Origin: SYIM01 sp041182885
Lineage (GTDB): Bacteria; Pseudomonadota; Gammaproteobacteria; Burkholderiales; Burkholderiaceae_E
Direction: 5' to 3'
NCBI GenBank assembly: GCA_049423065.1
Contig: JBMSQB010000111.1
Location: forward strand, 1 to 11,415
DNA length: 11,415 nt
Positions within the stretch are counted from its first letter, which is position 1; the number at the start of each line of letters is the position of its first letter. The notes beneath the pieces were generated by a model. The model was not told the DNA's origin, did no database searches, and was given only the letters and a program-made list of their open reading frames with translations. Positions 9,901 to 11,415 of this stretch are shown one piece after another. The translations under genes and the position numbers were made by a program.

Positions 9901-11284
9901 CCTGATTGCGCGCCTGGCGCGCATTGGCATTGACGCTGGTTGCATCGAGCGCAAAGGCACGCAGCCCCGCCACATCCAGTTCGGCGCCCGCGAGTGCGGA
10001 CTCGACGACCGACTGGATCAGCACCTGGCTGGTACCCGCCTGCTTGGAGCCCGCGAAGTCGCTCAGGATGCCGCCGGTCGCGCGGTCGCGAGCCAGTGCA
10101 CCCACCTGCACGACCGGTGCGGCCACGCCCTGGTCGGCCGCCACCACCACCTTGCCCGTGCCATCGCCCAGATAGGCCCTGGCCTCGCGGCTCACTGCAA
10201 TGCGGTTCCAGACATCCTTGCTCGCATCCGAACCGGCGAGCACCGAGTCCTGAACGCCGATGACGCTGCGCAATTGCGTGGCGTCGGTTGCCTCGAATAG
10301 CACCGACACCTCGGTGGGCGACGTATCGTCGACCATGCGGATCGCCGCATTGCCGCGCGCACCCGCCTCGCTCTTCTGCGTAACGCCGATCGTGACCTTC
10401 GAGCGCTCGACACCGCTGCGCTCAACCTCGATCCGCACATCGGTATCGGCCACAACAAAGATACCCGCTGCAGTGATCGACGACTTGGCGCCGAGCACAG
10501 CGCTCGCGCTGACGTCCGCCGTGAGCGAGAGATCGGCCAGCGTGGCCGCAGGCTTGCCGGTGTAGCCAAGCGCCGCATTGGCGGCCACCAGCACATCGCC
10601 CTTGGTCTGCACCGTGCCGTTCACGCTGACCGCGGCTGTGACCTTGCCGCTGGTGGACGCGGTAGGTGTGCCACTGACCGACGCATCGGCAATCAGGTGC
10701 ACACCGGCCGCTGCCTTCACCACAGCGCCTTCGCTCACTTCGATCGTTTCGGACTCGACCACCAGCATGGCCTCGCCCAGATCGGCGGTCTTGACCACCA
10801 CCTGATCCGCGCCACCCTGGCCGCGAATGGCAAAAAGCCCGGTGGGCTTGGCAAACAGCAGATCGTAGAGACCGTCGGCGGTGACCCGAAGCCTTCCATC
10901 GGGCTCGGTGCCCAGCGTGACTTTATTGTCGGTGGCCGACAGGTCGACGATGAGATTGCGCACCTCGCCGGACAAGGAGAGCAGGTCGCCCGCGCCGCTC
11001 AGCCGGCTGTTCTGCGAAGCACCCTTGGTGAGGTCGACGATGGTGGCTGACGGCTCGAACTGCGCGAGATCGACCTCGATGGTCTTGCGCTCGACGGCAT
11101 TCAACGACACGTTGTCGGCAGAAATCTCCTTGCCGGTGTCGGGCCGGGTCTGCTGCAGCATCGGTTCTGCCGACAGCAGTACGCGGTCTTCCAGACGTTC
11201 AACCTGCGCGCGGCTGCGGGCGTATGCGAGCCTGCGGCCCCGCGGGGACCAGCGCTTGAATCGTTTGGCGAAAGACGGTTCCAT
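1..11284 (-). CDS. Giant repetitive LEPR-XLL-type surface/secreted protein (partial, C-terminus beyond left edge)
   Basis: One uninterrupted frame of 3,761 codons from ATG at 11284-11282 to the window edge. The start is secure: an in-frame TGA (11314-11312) lies nine codons upstream, no ATG, GTG or TTG lies between, and GGAG sits 6 nt before the ATG. Order: basic leader (1-30), LEDRVLLSAEP (31-41), beta-rich N-terminal region (about 66-760), five units of about 215 residues (766-2616) broken by a 379-residue insert (1602-1980) and Trp/Tyr modules, then an alternating GQTG-type array (2643-3009, 3439 onward) split by more Trp/Tyr modules. No Cys codon was found. I see no Sec signal peptide, membrane helix, RTX nonapeptide or enzyme motif. 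LEPR-XLL motifs mark very long, presumably exported bacterial proteins. A role as adhesin, filament or surface layer is inference; the exact function is unknown. The repeats are diverged, so an assembly artefact is unlikely. Confidence 0.95.
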   Translation of the reverse strand, partial: MEPSFAKRFKRWSPRGRRLAYARSRAQVERLEDRVLLSAEPMLQQTRPDTGKEISADNVSLNAVERKTIEVDLAQFEPSATIVDLTKGASQNSRLSGAGDLLSLSGEVRNLIVDLSATDNKVTLGTEPDGRLRVTADGLYDLLFAKPTGLFAIRGQGGADQVVVKTADLGEAMLVVESETIEVSEGAVVKAAAGVHLIADASVSGTPTASTSGKVTAAVSVNGTVQTKGDVLVAANAALGYTGKPAATLADLSLTADVSASAVLGAKSSITAAGIFVVADTDVRIEVERSGVERSKVTIGVTQKSEAGARGNAAIRMVDDTSPTEVSVLFEATDATQLRSVIGVQDSVLAGSDASKDVWNRIAVSREARAYLGDGTGKVVVAADQGVAAPVVQVGALARDRATGGILSDFAGSKQAGTSQVLIQSVVESALAGAELDVAGLRAFALDATSVNANARQARNQGATTTAVRVDTLTLRSKGEASFIAQDRSSWKAVGGSYTGELLESWYGVSTLPASLAGNDVQASVTVSVVKSTIAAAGLRSVALAAQSLESEIKLGKMGPLTPGFLGLRLGFDINIGTLRAWNTLNGGTGVSVDQTTVVSSAAIELAARDKAKLKADTPTGANAPPDGDQEAVFAVNAVGRYFGDLGTFDPARFAGGEPADTGKSRDTTVTVDASRLEAAGAVAVDARASLVMDAIADALNEPGVSTAAAGLLAINRYRGGTRAEVAGRTGVASIKAGGTVSVIARDALKVSAEADTGRPSSARLQVGGILVFNDLKRDLSARIDALSLDGGALSVEAIDEATISATARGAVDANSSDPFDDWTQLAANGSVATNWLLGSAKVAANDVNMKLAGNATLRSQAGATLAASNEVTTSTMAGAGSAIAYNLIGRQGAGALKANTVSAFLDGSAGEVATFEVGASFDKGFIDVGGDFALDGNLALKATATLKQATDGILGSSSAAMVQNLSEASTNVRFLPTAGAEHYVGGSARMAARDSAELVATASMSATGLFASTGLAAARNQANHVVDTRVTGAELTTGGDIDVWADSKASITATLTGKVGFGGAGASGLGLGGLSLNSLMAANVVNGSVTAIVSGGRLAAAGDLDVHAANDADIRAFNKATTQGTAAASLALAFNAIGWKDQSLKQPTIGALLGAGMGSEATVFSKAAVHDANLSIAGDASIDASSAGAIDARLGSATDGGFTGSAGFALAMNRVSSGANAWIGTAAQAGAVTGRSKVLEIAVGGDLEVNAADDAVIDASVSLASAGGLLAVGGSAVRNDARGRAIASIDDARVATGGLLAVTADESASIEAALDGTAKTDQGLPVVGGGLAVNGLIATNLVLAESSATVSDGDLKAAGDLLVDAANTATITADNTAALRSGGIAVGVLLAYNTVGWKAEDLISQTIDTIIGEVGTAQPVTVNALVTQSTLDIGGDAAVLADVTATVTSNISNEVAARSGAASASLVLATNQVKSSADAKLTEAGRQTGARGGTAVDGHLQVEASDSPSVFAETRMVAAAGKSSEDELDGLTADFVSSDGIRKIDFGKKVRVADGYRNGGEGGLVYRYMGPEAVSLDLSEQDYGNEGYWLEVEPDNGLPGVLGTVSDIGKGLLKVFELPKPFGGAGAWTDALTPTDVGDNGGFETQTLTVKLPAGGTAGSFGLALGDISTEPITLLPIDLPVAEQQRLTLINPLTATGSRVRLALAGLPDIEVEVLGSAEDTASALANALEAWFGAGGVSVVALSNRAAGWAFDITLAGQNVGQAIDTIRARVAAQQGADRLGVRTETLREGRAAPTRADQATLIQAALRTALGEPTLTVTAGSETEFTYAVTFGKKGDRPQLRPIEVSTGFAVEAETTTAGSVEVGATFTARLDTSKTVSRFDMAFDFGGSRYTAEGINRDATELQLVQAINKAVNSAGQRFQDTGISVEVAEATTKDGASAWIIKFGGSKDRTVSNVKLRATDPSFTGSLNAILADFSPWGGFSVGGLVVRNDVRGAATALVLRGDVTAGALTVKATDAAIIEADVDSVVEATGGLTGGGLAANGVIATNMVLAETLADIQSSKVVTTTGDVTVRASEEASIEATNRSVTSSQGSTVGVTLAFNTVGWQAQNVLKLAAEAIANTQIGTAQPARSRATVTDSTVKAAGSITLDAQTDAFIEAELKNETGSSEGLLDRFMQAGGPKVSVGLVISSNMVNAEAKAYASGTDVVLEAGRKITIDSSNSSGIDSAASLLPIATETIGGGLVDAVIGDLFDTSFTDRSGKRNVKFGHLVLIGPADYKSTERPETIGKGERVRLLQSVGGGRAGITYEYLGATPLVDVDFSEQIFTDQTRWRAISGQAGKTYMRVGAGGMLDLGAQDYEGAGWTLFSADDLSTFGLEIAGEVIDSLLGEGGGASAGFGGLVVRNDSRAAAEATLDQVTAKGVGGIAIRATDASEVKAEDESEVAAGDYGINLVVATNTVLGGARAWAKGGSLETGATSGDLVISAVNDATIDATVSSSVSAGVSVGVTLAFNTIGYEPVNVLKNIADSIAGSSYAGQQPLLTQAWADGSLIKVGGNLSVLAASTGKIDAMIENSALSVNAELGSEGAKSITVAPVVAMNKVAADTRAYLSNIKDLTAGGNVSIVSNALTLIVSEVKASSVAISASTGGDAMSVSVGVAFSRNDVLNDVQAYLAGSADGAGKARIGGDLKIAIDRSASIDATGGASAVAVAASPKGGAPAVGGGGTLVFNRVNGMADAYLSSIDVVTTGAGGKAGDVRIEANDDAVISAMVQTLALAVSLSGGKSATGVALGLSFARNIIGARPVAVDYAFKASTYNATNKLTTLTKGTKVLNDNGLLNDEVYEFVGDTYSDSKGIDFPAQNWSDESRWKLLSYTPTTSRARARIADAGVDAAGDLVLSADGEGEITARVLTATAAVGASGKSAISASAAGVYAENRIYSSLEATIDGDAASPRTLAADSISLTADSGTSINAVAGAASLAASVSGNTSVAVSIGLSLAFNSIDTDVLAQADHARLTARTGELNIGASAGGVLLATPTLAEAAARGLTPAAIDALANAGKKTSFRSTEGQSWDFVARDGLVSVRSGDMVRATSGRVYEYDGDDKLVGLDGIDFASHSDWDEVETDSSKVKAGYTVAVDAVHTAGGLPGRVYRFIGQPESYTTEVGRRQVATGDVVRVASNHDDGDLVGKLFKFVGSSTSIDLTDADFEDEDLWEAVEVETSIELWKENFANTSRWQLATDYADPAVVRALPQLMVDKGIDLPDTDFLRPSALYRSSDSLQWDYATTDGTKELEKGDTVGVTSGALAGGVYEYIAKSKWKTDLAKLDFTDTKRWKPVKPDAKSMNRGDTVKLVDDYRYGGDGGAIYSYIGKNRIEYDLGRTDYSDTTRWERVRPDLDVSVLEAGNRWMVSDARGNSYALEVVGNTIEITRSNLNAISVAASMAVGIGKTGIAVSGAGAVAVNTLAGGVDAILSDSTVVAKTDVNLSAESHSVIAARVAAISVAIAAGQTGVGASIGISVARNLIGQDGFGKVGDASIATVRSLVIDSDITAEGDLNIASSTSQLIDALVVAGSAAIAAGQTGVAVSGSGVWAENQIGLRVQSGIDTASTTAGARPSRIIVADVDIAANDVSLINSFAGAATIAAAFGQTGVAISVGVSLARNVIDGVVEASIHGAEIDAKGIVKVLGTSDSTIRVTAAAASIALAAGQTGLGVAGAGASAVNVILGDAFAKVDDSLIRAGSDVTIKANATNLIDAWI
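1085..2077 (-). repeat. Cluster of about six Trp/Tyr modules (residues 3070-3400)
   Basis: Copies in order: SGDMVRATSGRVYEYDG ... IDFASHSDWDEV (3090-3127); AGYTVAVDA ... GRVYRFIG with no C-terminal half (3136-3160); TGDVVRVASNH ... KLFKFVG ... DLTDADFEDEDLWEAV (3177-3221); an isolated C-terminal half, KENFANTSRWQLAT (3231-3244); KGDTVGVTSG ... GVYEYIA ... LAKLDFTDTKRWKPV (3299-3341); RGDTVKLVDDY ... AIYSYIG ... YDLGRTDYSDTTRWERV (3350-3396). Each full copy has GD-x-V, then Y/F-x-Y/F-x-G, then a D-F/Y-x-D ... W ending. Truncated copies indicate past unequal recombination. The pattern recalls small Trp/Tyr carbohydrate-binding modules (CBM5/12-like), but that is a guess. The stretch SFRSTEGQSWDFVARDG before the cluster and LQWDYATTDGTK within it may be another related element. 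Confidence 0.7.
2258..3358 (-). repeat. Alternating repeat array, first part: five copies (residues 2643-3009)
   Basis: The hydrophobic cores come in two flavours: alpha (S-V/I-G-x-S/A-x-A/S-R/F-N) and beta (S/G-G/A-x-G-x-x-A/V-x-N). In order they are MSVSVGVAFSRNDV (alpha), APAVGGGGTLVFNRV (beta), ATGVALGLSFARNIIG (alpha), SAISASAAGVYAENRI (beta) and SVAVSIGLSLAFNSI (alpha). Each core is followed by a GGDLxIxA-type segment. Normal spacing is about 65-70 residues. Trp/Tyr module 4 interrupts after the third copy. Confidence 0.7.
2651..2791 (-). repeat. Trp/Tyr module 4 (residues 2832-2878)
   Basis: KGTKVLNDNG, DEVYEFVG, KGIDFPAQNWSDESRWKLLS gives the full module pattern. It lies between the third and fourth copies of the alternating repeat and roughly doubles the spacing there, from about 65 to 138 residues. 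Confidence 0.65.
3437..4078 (-). repeat. Super-repeat unit 5 (residues 2403-2616)
   Basis: FGGLVVRNDSRAAAEA, VGGIAIRATDASEVKA, INLVVATNTVLGGARAW, SGDLVISAVNDATIDA, VSVGVTLAFNTIGYEPVN, GGNLSVLAASTGKIDA and VAPVVAMNKVAADTRAYLS repeat the order of units 3 and 4. Here VGW has become IGY. After this unit the chain changes to the shorter alternating repeat. Confidence 0.75.
3732..3756. repeat. 25-bp near-identical DNA repeat, copy in super-repeat unit 5
   Basis: Matches 4965-4989 at 24 of 25 bases. It encodes the conserved VGVTLAFN core on the minus strand. Protein conservation alone would allow many synonymous changes, so the match points to relatively recent duplication or gene conversion between units 4 and 5. 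Confidence 0.7.
4166..4486 (-). repeat. Trp/Tyr modules 2 and 3 (residues 2267-2373)
   Basis: Module 2 has GKGERVRLL, ITYEYLG, VDVDFSEQIFTDQTRWRAIS. It is followed at once by a shortened copy containing KTYMRVG, LDLGAQDYEGAGWTLFS. The preceding residues (VKFGHLVLIGPADY) look like the first part of a further copy. The block separates super-repeat units 4 and 5. Confidence 0.65.
4667..5335 (-). repeat. Super-repeat unit 4 (residues 1984-2206)
   Basis: GGFSVGGLVVRNDVRGAA, AGALTVKATDAAIIEA, GGGLAANGVIATNMVLAET, TGDVTVRASEEASIEA, VGVTLAFNTVGWQAQN, IGTAQPARSRATV, AGSITLDAQTDAFIEA and VGLVISSNMVNAEAKAY follow in the same order as in unit 3. An extra Glu/Leu-rich stretch (KNETGSSEGLLDRFMQAGGP, 2167-2186) makes this the longest copy. 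The conserved block VGVTLAFN is nearly identical at DNA level to unit 5. Confidence 0.8.
4965..4989. repeat. 25-bp near-identical DNA repeat, copy in super-repeat unit 4
   Basis: Partner of 3732-3756, direct orientation, one mismatch. Same reading-frame position in the VGVTLAFN core of super-repeat unit 4. Confidence 0.7.
5345..6481 (-). other. Unique insert domain (residues 1602-1980) with three related segments
   Basis: This stretch departs from the GGDLxVxA pattern and has more charged and aromatic residues. Three segments look alike. Segment a (about 1642-1762) has DTASALANALEAWFGAGGVS followed by WAFDITLAG. Segment b (about 1796-1860) has ATLIQAALRTALGEPTLTVT followed by FTYAVTFG. Segment c (about 1867-1965) has ATELQLVQAINKAVNSAG, ISVEVAEAT and AWIIKFGG. 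Each combines a short helix of the A-L-x-x-A-L/I type with two beta strands, the last ending in F/L-x-G. Similar helix-strand arrangements occur as repeats in giant proteins of environmental bacteria. No enzymatic residues are recognisable. It sits between super-repeat units 3 and 4, after Trp/Tyr module 1. Confidence 0.5.
6503..6649 (-). repeat. Trp/Tyr module 1 (residues 1546-1594)
   Basis: A module of about 50 residues with the pattern G-x-x-V-x-V ... G-x-x-Y-x-Y-x-G ... D-L-S-E-Q-D-Y ... W-x-x-V. Visible parts are FGKKVRVADGYRNGG, LVYRYMG, LDLSEQDYG and YWLEV. It sits directly after super-repeat unit 3. It is rich in Tyr, Trp and charged residues, unlike the surrounding Ala/Gly/Val-rich chain. 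Confidence 0.65.
6839..7486 (-). repeat. Super-repeat unit 3 (residues 1267-1482)
   Basis: A well-preserved copy: LLAVGGSAVRNDARGRAIAS, GGLLAVTADESASIEA, GGGLAVNGLIATNLVLAES, AGDLLVDAANTATITA, IAVGVLLAYNTVGWKAED, then IGEVGTAQPV, GGDAAVLADVTATV and SLVLATNQVKSSADAKL. It is most similar to unit 4, including the shared IGTAQP-type tail after the VGW block. It is followed by a Trp/Tyr module and the 379-residue insert. Confidence 0.8.
7610..8251 (-). repeat. Super-repeat unit 2 (residues 1012-1225)
   Basis: Landmarks in order: FASTGLAAARNQANHVVDTR, GGDIDVWADSKASITA, LMAANVVNGSVTAIVSG, AGDLDVHAANDADIRA, ASLALAFNAIGWKDQ, AGDASIDASSAGAIDA and FALAMNRVSSGANAWIG. Spacing between landmarks matches units 3 to 5 within a few residues. 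The unit contains three copies of the GGDLxVxA motif. It is followed by a linker of about 40 residues before unit 3. Confidence 0.7.
8360..8989 (-). repeat. Super-repeat unit 1 (residues 766-975)
   Basis: First and most diverged copy of a unit of about 215 residues. It shares ordered landmarks with the later units: VGGILVFNDLKRDLSA at the start (compare VGGLVVRNDVRGAA in unit 4), GGALSVEAIDEATISA, LAANGSVATNWLLGSA (compare LAANGVIATNMVLAET), and SAIAYNLIGRQGAG where the others have VGVTLAFNTVGW. Its second half (902-975) matches the others poorly. Confidence 0.5.
8990..11089 (-). other. N-terminal beta-rich region of the giant protein (residues 66-765)
   Basis: Residues 66-200 contain short beta-type segments, including YDLLFAKPTGLFAIRGQGGA (140-159). 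The PTG-x-x-x-I-x-G-x-G-G-A-D pattern resembles segments found after the LEPR-XLL motif in other giant proteins. From about residue 200 to 760 the chain is Ala/Val/Ser/Thr-rich with only sporadic copies of the GGxLxVxA repeat, for example at 737-757. A more aromatic stretch at 486-585 (SWKAVGG, ESWYGVS, RAWNTLNGG) and a Pro/Asp-rich linker at 615-630 (DTPTGANAPPDGDQ) break it up. No known domain is recognised. The region looks like a lead-in to the regular repeat array. Confidence 0.5.
11162..11194 (-). other. LEPR-XLL-like motif (LEDRVLLSAEP), residues 31-41
   Basis: The leader, which starts MEPSFAKRFKRWSPRGRRLA and is strongly basic, runs directly into QVERLEDRVLLSAEP. The consensus of the LEPR-XLL family is LEPR-x-LLS followed by a short acidic/proline stretch, here AEP. 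The core is conserved except that Pro is Asp (LEDR). In this family the motif sits close to the N-terminus of very long proteins, as here, and is thought to mark them for export or surface sorting, although the mechanism is not established. The leader lacks the hydrophobic core of a Sec signal peptide. Confidence 0.8.
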
Positions 11285-11290
11285 CAGAGA

Positions 11291-11294
11291 CTCC
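11291..11294 (-). promoter_or_regulatory. Ribosome binding site of the giant gene
   Basis: The minus strand reads GGAG followed by six bases (TCTCTG) and then the ATG at 11284. Motif and spacing are normal for a Shine-Dalgarno site. With the in-frame stop nine codons upstream, this fixes the start codon. Confidence 0.8.
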
Positions 11295-11307
11295 AGAGAA
11301 ATCCGAC

Positions 11308-11320
11308 CCGGTCAGACCGG
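11308..11320. promoter_or_regulatory. 13-bp perfect palindrome in the gap before the giant gene
   Basis: CCGGTC-A-GACCGG has two perfect 6-bp arms around a single central base. It lies between the probable upstream stop codon (11328) and the ribosome binding site (11291-11294). The one-base centre makes a stable RNA hairpin unlikely, so a small operator for a dimeric regulator is the better guess. No -10/-35 promoter can be recognised in the 43-nt gap. It could be chance in GC-rich DNA. Confidence 0.35.
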
Positions 11321-11327
11321 TCGTGAA

Positions 11328-11414
11328 TCAGCTTGCATTTGAAATCGGCGCTGAACCCGCCGCATGGGCAGGCTCGACAGCATCAGGGTCATCCTCGGGC
11401 GGCCCGTCCTCGAG
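11328..11414 (-). CDS. 3' end of an upstream co-directional gene, acidic C-terminal tail (partial)
   Basis: An open frame enters from the right edge and ends at TGA 11330-11328. Its 28 visible residues start LEDGPPEDDPDAVEPAHAAG and end in SNAS. They are acidic and rich in Pro and Ala, as in a disordered C-terminal tail. The gap to the giant gene is 43 nt, so the two could share a transcript. A second frame (stop at 11314-11312) is also open but would give a very Arg/Met-rich peptide running into the palindrome, which is less likely. The fragment is too short to assign a function, and the region may simply be non-coding. Confidence 0.35.
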   Translation of the reverse strand, partial: LEDGPPEDDPDAVEPAHAAGSAPISNAS

Positions 11415-11415
11415 C

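Noticed and set aside
11312..11413. Alternative upstream frame ending at TGA 11314-11312
   Set aside because: Open from the edge, but its product is Arg/Met-rich and ends inside the palindrome. The frame ending at 11330-11328 looks more like a natural C-terminus, though neither can be proven from so little sequence.
1..11415. tRNA, rRNA, insertion sequence, integrase or attachment site
   Set aside because: The coding frame covers all but 131 bases of the window. The remaining 131 bases show no such structure or terminal repeats.

Overview
The window is almost entirely one gene. A single reading frame on the minus strand starts with ATG at 11284-11282 and stays open to the left edge: 3,761 complete codons, with neither the stop codon nor the C-terminus in view. 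I checked the frame for stops along its whole length and found none. The product is a giant, repetitive, low-complexity protein rich in Ala, Gly, Val, Ser, Asp and Thr. I found no cysteine codon in it. It begins with a basic N-terminus followed by a variant of the LEPR-XLL motif (LEDRVLLSAEP). That motif is known from the N-termini of very long bacterial proteins that are presumed to reach the cell surface or be secreted. The DNA is GC-rich and avoids TTA, CTA and TCA codons, which fits a high-GC Gram-negative bacterium, most plausibly a proteobacterium. The taxon cannot be fixed from this window.

Layout in reading order, right to left. 11415-11328: probable 3' end of a co-directional upstream gene. 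11327-11285: a 43-nt gap with a 13-bp perfect palindrome and a GGAG ribosome binding site. 11284-11085: basic leader and LEPR-XLL motif. About 11089-8990: a beta-rich N-terminal region with only weak repeats. 8989-3437: five diverged units of about 215 residues, interrupted by a 379-residue insert (6481-5345) and by Trp/Tyr-rich modules. 3358-2258 and 970-1: two stretches of a 60-73 residue repeat with GQTG-like turns, in two flavours that strictly alternate. 2791-2651 and 2077-1085: more Trp/Tyr-rich modules that interrupt the alternating array without disturbing its order.

One motif of about 20 residues (consensus GGDLxVxAxDxAxIxA) recurs some 25 to 30 times along the chain. It suggests a long stacked-beta (solenoid-like) filament, with compact Trp/Tyr modules as side decorations or binding sites. 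Adhesin or surface-layer function is inference: no RTX nonapeptides, anchor, enzyme motif or secretion genes are visible in this part. The many long plus-strand ORFs are antisense shadows of this gene.
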